From Karstenula rhodostoma CBS 690.94 (lineage: Eukaryota > Ascomycota > Dothideomycetes > Pleosporales > Didymosphaeriaceae), in the NCBI GenBank assembly GCA_010093485.1, contig MU001504.1, positions 1,434,437 to 1,498,436 of the forward strand: a stretch of 64,000 nucleotides of DNA, read 5' to 3'. Under the pieces are notes generated by a model. The model did no database searches. It was not told where the DNA came from and worked only from the letters and a program-made list of their open reading frames with translations. Below are positions 12,633 through 24,127 of this stretch, piece after piece. Both the position numbers and the translations under genes were made by a program. Each line of letters starts with the position of its first letter. The stretch's first letter is position 1.

Positions 12633-13377
12633 GCGGATGCGCTCTGGCGCCCAGCATGTAGTCTGGAACGCGCCTGGCGGAACGCGCGGTCACCTGATCA
12701 CGCTAATCCCAGTAGGCTCTCCCACGGCTCATCCCTCCGATGAAGATACACAATCATCAACCACAATCCCTATGGAATAAAGCATCGAAATCCGAGACAC
12801 CGTAGGGACCGGATCACTCTACATTGAATGCCAATGTCTTAACGAGCGATCTCACTTCGGCCTCAAGAGCGACGCCCAAAGACGCCGAAAGTCTTACTCA
12901 GACGGAACATGCTCAGCCAGTCACATCTACGCTTTGGCTACAAAGTCGAACTTCCCATGTATGTAATTCGCACAATATATTCGACCTTCTTCTTTGGGCG
13001 TCTATGTCTTGGGTACGACGTGACGCATTGTGCGACCATCCTGCTCTATTGTGGTCAATGTTTAGAGCACTATGAAGCCATGGTAAAGCATCACTTTTGT
13101 ATTGGTAGAATGCTATCTTCATTTTGAAGGACAAATCGGTAGGGGAAAGGCGCTAGCCAAATTGAGGAGGAAGACAAACCCTGTACAGGTTCGTCGCAGG
13201 TGAGGTGTGATCGTTCTTTCAACTAACGGGTACCGCACCTTTGCATGGCTGCCCGATGATCATAGCACAATGGCAGCTTTGATACCTGTATAAAACCCGT
13301 AGGAGGAGTACCTACCCGACGACTTTTTTCCCCGTCCGACTTCATTACTGAGAACTCGGCCTAACAGACCTTTCACG
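12633..13377. other. Divergent intergenic region FAN1 / GH25
   Basis: No supported gene; contains the GH25 promoter with a TATA box at 13289. Confidence 0.5.
13289..13295 (+). promoter_or_regulatory. TATA box upstream of GH25 gene
   Basis: TATAAAA sits 83 bp before the ATG at 13378, a good position for a core promoter. Confidence 0.55.
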
Positions 13378-14058
13378 ATGAAACTCCTCGACTACATGCC
13401 CTTCCTTTCCACCCTCCTCGACAGGGGTACCCCTTACAGGCGAACTATCCAGGGCCTTGACATCTCCCGCCACCAGAACAAACCCAACCTTACCGAAGCC
13501 CACACTGTCGGCCTATCCTTCGTGTACATCAAAGCGACCGAAGGCCCTACCTACACCGACCCCAAGTTTAACGAGCACTACCGTGAAGCAACTGATGCCT
13601 TCTTCATGCGTGGCGGCTATCACGTCGCACGCACCGACCTGTCCGACGGAGCTACACAAGCCCAGTTCTTCTTATCCAACGGCGGTGGCTGGACCACCGA
13701 CGGGAAAACCCTCCCAGGCCTTCTCTCCATCGGCCTGGAAGACAACTGTGCTGGCCTTACGCCCAAGGAAACCCAGGAGTGGATCAAGGAGTTTGTGGAG
13801 ACTTATGAGGAGGCGACGAAGCGCGCGCCAGTGATCGGGACGAGAAATGAGTGGTGGGTGGAGTGCACTGGTAATACGCCGGAGTTCAACGAAAAGAGTG
13901 CTTTGTTGTTGGCGAACTGGGGGGATGGTGTGGGCATGATCCCGGGTGGGTGGCAGTTTGCGACTATCTGGCAGTATAAGGAAGGGGGCGCTTGGGGCGG
14001 CAACAGTAATATATTCAGCGGGGATGCGAACGCGTTGAGGAAGCTAGCCGATGGGTGA
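13378..14058 (+). CDS. GH25 (Chalaropsis-type) lysozyme-like protein
   Basis: Single exon, 226 residues, close to the size of a GH25 catalytic domain. GH25 enzymes hydrolyse the glycan of peptidoglycan in a TIM-barrel-like fold. Visible landmarks are the first strand GLDISRHQ (D28), the FVYIKATEG strand, and GGYHVAR. The family usually has an acidic DxE pair on a later strand. Here that strand reads SIGLEDN, so E121 is kept but the Asp two residues before is G119. Activity may be lost or altered. No convincing signal peptide is seen at the N terminus (MKLLDYMPF...). A clear TATA box lies upstream. Confidence 0.85.
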   Translation: MKLLDYMPFLSTLLDRGTPYRRTIQGLDISRHQNKPNLTEAHTVGLSFVYIKATEGPTYTDPKFNEHYREATDAFFMRGGYHVARTDLSDGATQAQFFLSNGGGWTTDGKTLPGLLSIGLEDNCAGLTPKETQEWIKEFVETYEEATKRAPVIGTRNEWWVECTGNTPEFNEKSALLLANWGDGVGMIPGGWQFATIWQYKEGGAWGGNSNIFSGDANALRKLADG

Positions 14059-14598
14059 GAAGGTCGTGGTATTTAAGAACGGGCTGCGCTTCTTGTTTTC
14101 TGACGGTGGTATGGTACTGGGACCAAAGCCTGAGTACCTACCTGGGGTACACACTGTACTCAAACCTTTGTCCTGGTTCTGTATGCTGTGTCAATGGATC
14201 ATGTCTTTCGTCATAACATTGACATTCGTTTCGCTTAATGGGGTTGGCCTCTCAACGCTACCACCAACTGAACGATTGGTATTCCAATATGTGTTCAAAA
14301 CAGCGAGACCGAATCAGATTGGTCAAAATGTTCGATCATTACCAACAGGTGACGCAATGAACGAGCTTACGTTGAAGTTGTAATGCCGAAAAGTGTGATG
14401 AAGCGCTCAGTTTGATGGGTTGCAATTGCCATGCATGGTTCGCACCGCCACCACGGTAACCAATAGCCGATCCTCGTCATTTACAGATGTCCTCGCGGTC
14501 CGTCCCCTTCGACTCACTCACACTCTGAAGCGAGTCACCTTGATTAAATGATGTCGCTTCCCGAATCAGCGAGCGAATTGGTGCCATTCCAGCTCGAA
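14059..14598. other. Intergenic after GH25
   Basis: A 110-codon plus-strand frame overlaps the GH25 end but has no recognisable features. No gene called. Confidence 0.5.
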
Positions 14599-15154
14599 AT
14601 GCAGCGTGAGAGCGGATTATTGTGCGCATCCCTGTAAGTACAACATCTTGGTCGCATCGGAAGGCAGCTTGCTAACAGTTAGAAGGACGAAGCGCGATGC
14701 GGACGAATCGCTGCTTTTGCATTTACCCATGGAGCTCAGGCTGGAGATTTACGAAACTGCCATCGGCACACCCACATGGGAGATCGGTGGTAGATACGGC
14801 TGTGGCAGTCGAATCGACCTCGTTAAAAAGAAGAAAAACACCTGGAACGCATTCCATCTCACTGCCGTTTGTCGGCAAATCCACGCTGAAACTATCGGTC
14901 TTGTCATGAAGCGAAGCACATTCGCTGTCCGTGGTCCACTCCGACGGTTAAATCTATGGCTGGAGAATATGCCTTATATAAAGCGGGAACACATCACCTC
15001 GCTCCAATTCTGTGGCAATTTGAATTTCATGTGCATGGCGTGTGCAGCGCTGTGGGCAAGGGAGCCTCTCTTACTAGATACACTCCCAGGCCTGAAGCAT
15101 GTACATGCAAAGATTATATACCATAAGCACTCTGACGACAGAGTTGACAGATAG
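14599..15154 (+). CDS. Small F-box-like / 2EXR-like hypothetical protein
   Basis: Exons 14599-14633 and 14683-15154 are joined by a 49-bp intron with textbook sites (GTAAGT, GCTAAC, GTTAG), phase 2, giving 168 residues. The stretch LLHLPMELRLEIYETAIG followed by AVCRQIHAET is the pattern found at the start of many fungal F-box or 2EXR proteins, which probably act as substrate adaptors. The rest shows no domain. It is short for the type and might be truncated. A reading without the intron is also open, so expression data would settle the start. Confidence 0.6.
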
Positions 15155-15560
15155 TACGTAATACTGGGGTATAAAGTGGGTGTTTTAGCCATTATTAATG
15201 TCTAAGACTTTTAGACATGAGTAACAAGTAAGAGCCAAAACACCTGCTTGTACCTGTTTCCCTCTTCTTTCAATACACTGACTTTGTATCCCTTCCTTTA
15301 GTCGTGACGACATGTCCGAAAGTGTGTGGAAACAAGTCATGGAGATCTTGAAGGTGCAAAAGGCGGATAGACCGACTGTTCGATTCCAAATAAGCTCAGT
15401 CAAAACTTCCAAAACTCCGGAACACTCCATTGTCACCAGCAAGGATATCTGATATAGGAGCTCTGGACGACCTGTTCAACCAAGATGTATTTAACACTTG
15501 CTCATTATGACTACTCTTTTTGAGGATATATTACAAGACCATTGGGTGTGCATCCTCATC
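15155..15560. other. Intergenic, no gene seen
   Basis: AT-rich, with only short frames. Confidence 0.5.
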
Positions 15561-17224
15561 TCAGTACATCACCACCGCCAGCCGCCTTTTCGTACTCGCC
15601 ACGTCCGGCGTCCCCGACCCACCCAAGATATACGCTCTTTCCTGTCTGGCGATATTGTTCAAATAGTCAATAGCCGCTTGGTTTGGTCCACTGTTCCAGT
15701 TGCCTATACTCGCGGGTACAAAGTCAGCGGAGTCACTAAGACATAGCGGCTTTGTTCTAGAGAGTATCGTACCCACTGTAGTACCAGTCGCCCGTTCTCA
15801 ATTAGGCTTATTTCGAATCGCCGCTTCTGGTGCACCAGAGACCACGTCTTCAGTGAAGCCATTTATTACATTACTTCCATCGGTCGACGCGATTGTTGCA
15901 GCACCGTCGCAGCCCTGTTAGAGTAAGATGTCTCCGTGCGCACCATGGCCATCTACAGCTTCAACTTGGAACTCTACCCGAGTTGCGGGCAACTCGATTC
16001 CACGTTGAAGGCGACTCTTGAAGGTATTGGAGAGGGAGACAAATTGCGTCTCATTAGGCTGCAGTTTCACCGAGGTGAGGGGATGGTCGAAGTTAGCGCC
16101 TGCTGTCCCATCTCCGTTCCAGTAGTTGTCGTAGAAGAAGTACTCGCATTCTCTCTGAGATGCATTGTTCAAGACAATACCTGGACTGCCATCGTCCGCG
16201 GAGGAAATATACATGGGCTCTTGGTAGGCTGCAGCCATCACAGATTCAGGAGTATCCCTAGCATATTGGCCTTGTGGTTTTCTGATTGTTGACTCAAATT
16301 ACAAAGTAGTGTCCCGTAAAGTAATAGATAAATATAGACTACTGTCTAAAAGTGATACAAAAGGAAGCGTTATAAGTAGAAGGTTAGGTAAGTATATAAG
16401 GCTTAGCGGCCTGCTATAAAACTTTAGGACACAATCACTTTTTCTTATTAGGATAGGTATATGTATCGCAGCGCTACTATACTGCGGTACCTGCCTGTCC
16501 TTATTCCCTATCCCTTATAACGCAAGCAAGCACAAATATGTCGACTAAACCTAAAGGTATAATCTCCACGATAGCACGAGTGCAAAGCTGACAGGAGCGT
16601 ACCAGACGCATATTGGCCTTACATGATCGGTCCGAATCGAGCGACTTACCTGAGCGTTGTCATTAGCATTGCCCGGGCTTCCTCCCCATGCACCGACACC
16701 AACATACGTCTTTCCATCCGCGAACGACCTCACAAACTCCAACTGCGGGAAATCCTTCGGGGAATCGATCCTCTTAACGACACCATCGCTAACATGTGTA
16801 CACTGGCTCAAGCTGCAGGATCTGGATTAGAAAGAGCAGAAAACACACGAAATAAAACACTTACTTGTCTCTGGCCCCCTGATCGGCCCTGTTCCATGCA
16901 TCGTTCAAGTTCTGCATGAATCTCGGGTCCCCCTTACGCGTCTAATCCTTACCAACCTGCTGAACAATCAAGTTACCACCAGCTCCGCAAATGTTGGACA
17001 GGTCAATGAAGTCGTTGCTCCCAAAGCCGTTCTTGGTGAGCTCAGCTTGCTCGCCGATGCAGCCATCGGGTATACGCATGATAGCACCGGACGTGCCATC
17101 TGGAGCTTCAAAAGTGGATTTCGCCGTAGGCGGGGACATTGATGTCCTGGTTGTTGTTCCAGCCGTGGACTTGGAAGAGCTGGTCATGTCCCGACATGTT
17201 ACGAACGAAGATGGTGTGCGACAT
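15561..17224 (-). pseudogene. Decayed multi-exon gene of unknown function, interrupted by a repeat
   Basis: A once-spliced gene can be followed from ATG 17224 to the stop at 15561. Coding continuity is broken in several places: an extra T in a run of four (17110-17113) shifts the frame, TAG at 16944-16942, TAA at 15920-15918 and TGA at 15800-15798 stop it, and the join after NANDNAQ is out by one base. Each stop differs by one C-to-T change from a Gln or Arg codon. Intron donors at the RDK and NDNAQ junctions are still good. A 334-bp repeat (16274-16607) sits inside what would have been a 45-bp intron. No signal peptide or known domain is recognised; recurring GAGG, GVGAWGG and NWNSGPNQAAIDYL blocks suggest a globular protein. 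Function unknown. Confidence 0.75.
16261..16620 (-). mobile_element. Dispersed repeat copy A (truncated non-LTR-type tail) with 13-bp target duplication
   Basis: The insert 16274-16607 is bounded by perfect 13-bp direct repeats GCATATTGGCCTT (16261-16273 and 16608-16620). Its left end matches copies B (19190) and C (60502) for about 80-110 bp. Relative to copy B, almost all differences in the shared part are C-to-T or G-to-A, as in RIP. Read on the minus strand, all copies share the 3' end and differ at the 5' end, which is typical of 5'-truncated LINE insertions. No tail of A residues is seen. Confidence 0.7.
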
Positions 17225-18263
17225 GATGAATTAGGCGGGTAAGTCTGAAGAGAAGCTTTTAAATTTAGTGTTGTTTCTGTTCACGCCGGAGGAATTGCGC
17301 TGGTACTGAGATGTCTAGATGGTGTTTCAGGTACCTCCACATAGGTACTTATACATGTTGCACTGCAAACTATTTTGGAGATTCCTCGTTTCTCGGATGT
17401 ATGCTGAGGTTCTTCGCACGGGATGGTAAGCACGTGAGAGTGAGGATTACCGGGGATAGCTTTTCAGCTGAGCTGGCTGAATTGTGGCTTGTTGGTTCTA
17501 CACTTTCGGGGCGGGGTAAAGCGTAAGCTGAGTGGTAGATTTGTACCGAAACATTACGCGCGATTAGTCCACCATAAAGTAACGAGTAAAACAAGGAAAA
17601 TATGACTCTTTACGCACGACCATTTTAATGGTAAGAAAAATCGCACATCCGGCAGTGGAATGTTTGAGTGCATGTTAGAATTGCAGACTTCTCGTCGCTA
17701 CTACTTCGCTTCGCACTGGTTCCTATAGTGGTCTAGTTCACATCCATCTCCTGCCATCGATAAGCAAATGCAACCCTGTCTCCGTGAAAGGTTTCTCGCG
17801 ATATCGCTTACGATTTCTAGATAGCGACCTAAGAGATTTTTCCAGCCTCCAAACGACATCTGGTGACATTCGCTGAGCCGCTTCAGCCATTCACGTGGGT
17901 GGTGGCACAATAGCCCGGTACAGTCAGCTGATAATCTGAGCGTTCAAGAAGCCACAGCTCAATAAATGGTACTACCCACGTCTAGAATTAAAACCTTTGA
18001 TGTTACTGTACGTACTTTACGGCGGGATCCGGGCCGACAAACTTGCTGTATAGCCTCGATCAAGGCCAGCCTGGATGAAGTTCAGCCTTCGGCTGACGAC
18101 CCATGGCTTCAGGAACTCCGGACCTTTACCGCCAGTGCTCTGTCCGAGGTACACTCATCGACGCTACAGAAAAGTGTATAAGAACACGAGGAATGCGCCT
18201 TTACTTGCAGTGCATCACCAATTTCCCACACTCCGACTGCCACAGGTCCTAACAACAACCACA
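17225..18263. other. Intergenic, no gene seen
   Basis: Short frames only. Holds the presumed promoters of the decayed gene (-) and the GH128 locus (+). Confidence 0.5.
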
Positions 18264-19060
18264 ATGGTCATCAAGAAGCGAACCCTCCTTTGGGACTATA
18301 TACCAACACCCAGAACCTGCCCGATAGGATGGACACCGTCAATTTCGATGGCCCTATATCGTCCGTTTTCAATTGGAATGCATGGATTCCACCGGAGCTC
18401 AAGGGTCGCGCTCCCTTTCGTCCCATGATCCACCTCGAGCGCGAACTCAGCGGCAACGAATGGCAGTGGATCCAGGACTCTGATGAACAGATCATCCACT
18501 TCTTCAACGAGCCAGAGAGAAATGGTATCAGCCCACAGAAGGCGGCTGATTACTGGCACAACCAGGTATTGGCCCTCCTCTAAGACAGAGCTCTATGCGC
18601 AGCACTGATGGCTTGATAGGTGATCCCCGCTCTTCGCAACGACCGACGCAAACAACTTGTATCGCCGTCGTGCGCTTCCGACCCAGCAGGACAGCAATGG
18701 ACTGCGGATTTTATGAACCTTGTGCAGGACGCTCGCCCCGATTATCTTGGGTTGCACTGGTATGGCACTGAAGCGTCGGAGTGTCAGCAGTTTATTTCTT
18801 CGATGCACGACAAGTTTGGCTTGCCGGTGGTTGTGTCCGAGATCGCTAGTGTCGACAGGAACTACGACAGTGTGCACGCTTTCACGCGTGACATGTGCAA
18901 CTGGATGGACGGCGTTGACTGGATCTTTGAGTACGCGTTCTTTGGCTGCATGCAGCATATGCCGGATGATTTTGTGAGCCCTGCGGCGCGGCTGATGGAT
19001 GTGGGGGGGAATTTCACTGACTTGATGTGGAAATATATGAGCGACCAGCCGATGTTCTAA
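18264..19060 (+). pseudogene. GH128 (Asl1-like) beta-1,3-glucanase with an N-terminal frameshift
   Basis: Most of a GH128 catalytic domain is open: exon to 18565, a 54-bp phase-0 intron (18566-18619), and exon 18620-19060. Landmarks are NWNAW, the FNEPE acid/base strand, LGLHWYGT, and the SEIA strand with the probable nucleophile. The family acts on beta-1,3-glucan, usually at the wall. From ATG 18264 the frame reads KKRTLLWDY and then leaves the catalytic frame at TATATA (18297-18302); removing two bases would rejoin it, so a 2-bp slippage insertion is the simplest explanation. A shorter product could start at an in-frame ATG near 18329 but would lack the first barrel strand. It could also be a sequencing error. 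Confidence 0.75.
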
Positions 19061-19846
19061 AGAGATAGCAACTTTTTGACGACAATGATTCGTATTTGTG
19101 CTTCATCTTCCCTAACGTCAATACGAAGGCAAAAGCAGCAGACGAGGAGAGCAGCGGGTTAAAGCCAAGGAGCCCGAAGGGCTAGATATGTGGTTTTCTG
19201 ATTGTTGACTCGAACTACAAAGTAGTGTCCCGTAAAGCGATAGACAAACATGGACTACCGTCCAAAAGTGATAAAGGGCTAGATATAGTTTGCCAGTCCT
19301 ACCTTTGCTGCATTTCATCCGATCAGAAGACATTATCCCTCGGATAGCTATCTGTCGACTACCAACGAAGCCAGTTTCAGTTTACATTGTTTACTTACCC
19401 CATTGTGTATCTATGCATACGCTGAGATGCTGAGATCAAAGAAAGTCCAAACCAGGAATGCAAGGCTTACAAGCCTGTGCGCCACAGTCGGGATTCCGAT
19501 CATCCGTTCCTGTCCAAGTATGGCGCAACGACTCCCTACTAAATGTTCTTTCATTTGATGCGAATTCGATTCCGTGCGTCCCTGACTCACTACGTTACCT
19601 TCGGGGCCAAAGAACCTAACATAATGTGTCGTACGTTTTGTTACAATTGGCAAAAGCACGAAACAGCTACGGATCAATTGTGTCTAGCGCTTATGGCCGA
19701 TGGATTAGGCTAGCGCACGTACCATGATTGTGGCCCCCTCATAGCCCTTCGTCGTAACTTCTCTTCTCTCATTTTCAGCGTTAGCAGCTAAAACGTGTTA
19801 CTGAAGCACGGTTTAGTACTGATCAGCGGTCTGTTACATTGCCGCT
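19061..19846. other. Intergenic with repeat copy B
   Basis: Contains the short repeat at 19177-19286 and, towards the right, the P450 promoter. No gene seen. Confidence 0.5.
19177..19286 (-). mobile_element. Dispersed repeat copy B with 13-bp target duplication
   Basis: An 84-bp insert (19190-19273) starts GTGGTTTTCTGATTG and lies between perfect 13-bp direct repeats AAGGGCTAGATAT (19177-19189, 19274-19286). It is the shortest of the three copies and ends ...AAAAGTGATA where copies A and C continue. Confidence 0.75.
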
Positions 19847-21589
19847 ATGGATCTCTTCAAAATCTTTGCAAGCGCGACGGTGCTCTACTCTTTATATATA
19901 ACGTCGCGGCTGTACAGAAATTACTTGCGAGCCAAAACGACAGGCTTCAAGCTAAGGATTTTTCCATTCGAGATTGGCACGCCTCTGTTCACTGTCGTCG
20001 CCAGCCCTTTCTACTCCCTAATCACACGCTTCTTCCCGCAGTCCTTCGCTCGAACATACGATCTCGGCGTGTATGGCGTGGAATGGCGCGACAGAGTTGC
20101 GAAGCGCGAGCGAGAAACTCCTGGTTATATTGTGGTCACTCCCGCCAATGCTCTGGAGCTGTTTGTGGAAGACGGGGAGATGGCCAATGCGATTCTTGCA
20201 CGAAGACGGGAATTTGAACAGGACGAGGTTTCTAGAACAATAATGAACCGATTCGGTGAGGCTCTCGCTGGAAGTGTGGGAGAGGGGTGGTCCCGACAAA
20301 GACGTCTCATTGCGCCCATGCTCAACGAGCGTATAATGGAGACCGTCTGGAGCGAGAGTCAACAGCAAACGCACGACATGATGTCATGTTTTACGAATGT
20401 TGAAGACGGAACCACCAGCGGCACTGTCACCGGATTACGAAGGATTGCCTTCAACATCCTGAGCACAATTGGCTATGGCATGCCTACAGAATGGAGTGCA
20501 GACGTAAAACAGGCTGGGAAGGGCGAAAGAATGGACTTCATGGAAGCATTGCTCCACTTGGTCGATGGTTTGATCCTGTTAGTGGTGTTCCCTCCTTGGC
20601 TCTTGAGGCAGTTTTGGATGCCGAAGTCTTTAAGGCAGATCGGAGAAGCCTACTACCAGTTCTATGAGCACAGCTCCGAGATGCTGCAGAAGGAGCGAGA
20701 GTCCTTGAAGTCGTCGGGTACCATACGCAACACTTTCCTGTCATCACTGGCCTCGGTCAACGACAATGAACTGGATCCGTACGAGAAAGAAGGTCGGCTC
20801 AACAAACCCGCGTTCACCGAGGATCAAATTACAGGAAACCTGTATACCTTTACTTTGGCAGGATATGATACGACCGCGAATACCATGGCTTATGCTGTTG
20901 CTATGCTTGCTGCTTATCCACAATGGCAAGACTGGATCATCGAAGAGATTGACCAGATACACAAAGAAGTATCGGACCCGAATAGTTATCAACAAGTCTT
21001 GCCGAAATTGGAGAGGTGTTTGTCATTGATGTTTGAAACACTGTAAGCAACTCAACACCGCTTGATGTATTCTGCTGACTCTCGAAGCCGTATGTTCACG
21101 CCGGTAGCCCACATTGTCCGCGAGTGTCCCGTCGAGAAGGTGCTCACCAGCCGCGGGAAGACCTACCGCATCCCTGCCAACACTCGTTGCACACTCAGTC
21201 TTGATGGCGTTGGCGCTCATCGCGATGTTTGGGGCGACGACGTATTTGAATTCCGACCTTCGAGATGGAGTGTTAAGGCTGCTAAACTCACCGGAAGCAC
21301 CAGCATAGCGCAGGTGCCGAAACTCGAAGCTGCCGGCGCCAAAGAATCCTTCCTGCCGTGGTCGAGTGGCCCACGTGCATGTCCTGGGATGAAGATGGCC
21401 CAAACAGAATTCCTCAGTGTCATATACACCATCTTCTCGGAGTATCGTACCGAACCAGCTTTGGAGGCAGGAGAGAGCTTGGAACATGGCCTTTCTAGAG
21501 TGGCGGCAATTGTTGCTGACTCGCAACCCAGGCTCACTTTGCAGATGAACAGGCCAAACGATTTGAAACTGAAGTGGGTGAGAAGATGA
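19847..21589 (+). CDS. Cytochrome P450 monooxygenase
   Basis: Exons 19847-21042 and 21088-21589 (45-bp intron) encode 565 residues. An N-terminal hydrophobic segment (about residues 3-20) should anchor it in the ER membrane. The I-helix oxygen-activation motif is LAGYDTTANT, the K-helix ETLR is recreated exactly at the splice junction (FETLRMF), and the heme loop is PWSSGPRACPG with C497 as the heme ligand. The usual Phe of FxxGxRxCxG is Trp here, as in some fungal families. Substrate unknown. It lies between a broken GH128 and a GH31 gene with no tailoring enzymes nearby, so a secondary-metabolite cluster is not supported. Confidence 0.93.
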
Positions 21590-21927
21590 AAGGGCGTTGG
21601 AACGATAACAGTACTGAGACAAAGGTGTGCGTACAACTAGCCTACGTGTTGCCTATCCTGTGGTAGCTCATTGTACTCAGACTTTCGTCGTGGTATTGTA
21701 CTAGAGATAGTGAACAGAACGGCACCCCTTGCTGCAAATTCCATGAATGACAACAGTTGTAATAGATTCAAGGGTATCCATACTATACTTGTATAGCAAC
21801 TCCCTGACATTGCTTACGTATTCGACCACATATATACGACGCACAAAGCCTTGTGAATATGATTACGCTGAGGCAGATCTTGTCGTGAGATGCGGCACCG
21901 TTCCTCAGACGGCAGCAAGTGCATTTT
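21590..21927. other. Convergent intergenic region P450 / GH31
   Basis: Presumed 3' UTRs of both genes; nothing else seen. Confidence 0.5.
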
Positions 21928-24127
21928 CTAGAACAGTGTCTCTATGTTCGAGACCTTCAACGAACCTCCATCACCGTGTACCTTCATGTCCATGATTCTG
22001 CCTTTCTCTGCGCCTTTCAAGAACCAGACTATCTTAACTCCCCATCCATTGAACTCCAACCCACCCGTGTCTACAGTTGCGCTCCTGTCTGCCTTGTTCG
22101 TCCTAAGGACAATCTCAGTCTCAGCGCCCCCACCATAATAAGTGAACCTGCTCTCCGGAACATCGAAGCTCGGATACAATTCCAGCCTCAGATCAGGAGC
22201 CCAACCCTGAATCCACTTTGCATTGCCTTGATAGACATCTCCGCGCGGAATAATAGCGCCTTGCTTCACAAAGACTGGCATAGAGGTCAGAGGTGAGGTA
22301 ATATTAGCTATTGTGCCTGCGGTGTAGACCTGTGTCTTGTTGAAATATTCGAGGTACGAGTTTGAAGGGCCGACTGGGAAGTAGACACTGCGAGAGCCAC
22401 CGGCTCTGACGATAGGTGCGACCAGAAACTCGCTCCCAAAGAAGTATGAGTCGTTGACATCCCACGTCTTCTCGTCTTTTTCGGCCTCTAAAAACAGCGC
22501 ACGTATGATTGGAAGGCCTGTCTTAGACACATCATTGGTGTAAGATTGAATGTAGGGCAAGAGGTCGGCATGCAGATTGGCAGTCTGCTTCATGACAGCC
22601 AGTGTGCTGGTGTTGTCATAGGGCGGGTACCATGGCGTGTGATTCGTACCGAGCCTGTTTGGAAATCAGCATATTCCTGTGCACTGCTTGGTTGAAAACC
22701 CACATGAGCTCGTAAACAGGAGAGAAGGCGCTGAACCACATCCACCTAGCCCACACTTCCGGCGATGGTGTCAAAGCGCCTTCTCTCGTGTACCCTCCCG
22801 TGTCAGAGCCCCAGATGCCAAAGCTGATAAGTCCGGATCGGATACCCGACGCAACGCTGTACGCAAGGCCTGTAAAGTTGGCGTGACTGTCACCGTTCCA
22901 TACGTGTGTCTTCGCTCTGCTGCGATCTACTGCTGAACGCGCAAAATTATAGAAGCGACCTTTGCCCCAAGTTCCCACCATTGAATCGTATGCCAGATCG
23001 AGGAAGAGCGCCATTTGTTCATTTTGTACGTAGTCAGGCATCTCGCCCTCCTCGCCTCTATCGATCTTGTAGCCCTTCACACCTACCGCAGAGAAGTATT
23101 TTAGGGATTCATCGAAGTAATTGTACGCGGTTGGTATGGAAAGATTCAACGCTTCTCCGAGGCCGCCGACGGGGTGGTCATCAGGGAATAGCCAATGGTT
23201 ATGGGTAGAGGCGTTATAGAGCTTCGTGCCATATTGCGCCCGGTTAGCGATCCAGACCTGGAAGTCAATGCCTGACACTTCGGTGAGGTTTTTAATGAAA
23301 GACGCGGGATCCGGATACTGATTTGGATCAAAGTCGAAGTTGCCCCATGACCTATTCCCGCTGCCGTATGGCCTGTCTGCAAAAATCGATGTAGCTCGGA
23401 TGCGGTTGTCGTACAGGTGATTTACAACATCCTGGATATTCTCCTGCGCATTCGACACGTTGCCATGGAAATCCTGGGTGAAATCGTCAGACCAGAAAGT
23501 CGGTCCTAACCCAGAAGTAGGGGGTATTTCGCTCCTCGCACTGAGTTCCGTGTATTGTTCGATAACACTCTTCAAGCCTCCACCATCATTGGGAAGGATA
23601 ATGTAGTAAACTAGGCTGCTGCTATTGAAGATGAACTGGGCATCTCCCGGGGTTCTGAAATCGTAGGATCCCATCTTCAATGTGTCCGCATACACGCCGT
23701 ATCCCGCAGATGTTAAGAAAAATGGAGCACGAGCGTTGCTCCAGTTGACGCCAACATTATTTCCTACCCCCTTTAGATCGAACGACATATTCGCATTATC
23801 GATTCGATTGTTGAAAGGGTACTCCCAGACTCCATAGAACCGGGTAGATTCGGAGGTAGAGAAACGCGCACCGTGGAAAGCGTTTGATGTGTTCAGTGTT
23901 ATCTGTGCGACTGTAGGTGTGAGGAAAGAGTATGTGAGCCCTTGCGTATCATTTTTCAACGGTTCAGCTGTAGTGTTGTGTCCACCGACCAGGACTGCTG
24001 TATTGTTGACCAGGGTGGCATTACCATCGGTAACGAGTAGCCCGGAGGATGGCGTCAGAGTGATCCTATAGTCGCACAGCGCTGGTGTAAGCAGAGCGCT
24101 CAGGGCTAAAAATGTTACTCTCGCCAT
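21928..24127 (-). CDS. GH31 family glycosidase, secreted
   Basis: Exons 24127-22704 and 22654-21928 (49 bp intron, GTGGGT donor, phase 2) give 716 residues. The N terminus is a signal peptide (MARVTFLALSALLTPALC), and many NxS/T sites suggest N-glycosylation. GH31 enzymes release alpha-linked sugars with retention. The nucleophile strand is GYKIDRGEEGEMPD (D356) and the acid/base is D442 in WGSDTGGY. The RGEEG form belongs to a fungal GH31 subgroup that includes alpha-glucosidase- and alpha-xylosidase-like members; the substrate is not decided by sequence. A longer reading upstream has only TTG, so I took the ATG at 24127. It is divergent from the Zn2Cys6 activator across 594 bp. Confidence 0.92.

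Noticed and set aside
14051..14383. 110-codon plus-strand frame overlapping the GH25 end
   Set aside because: Overlaps a solid gene, has no family features, and its hydrophobic stretch looks incidental.
16261..16620. Copy A as a solo LTR or MITE
   Set aside because: No terminal inverted repeats or TG...CA ends seen. Copies differ at one end only, and 13-bp duplications are longer than those typical of LTR elements (4-6 bp).
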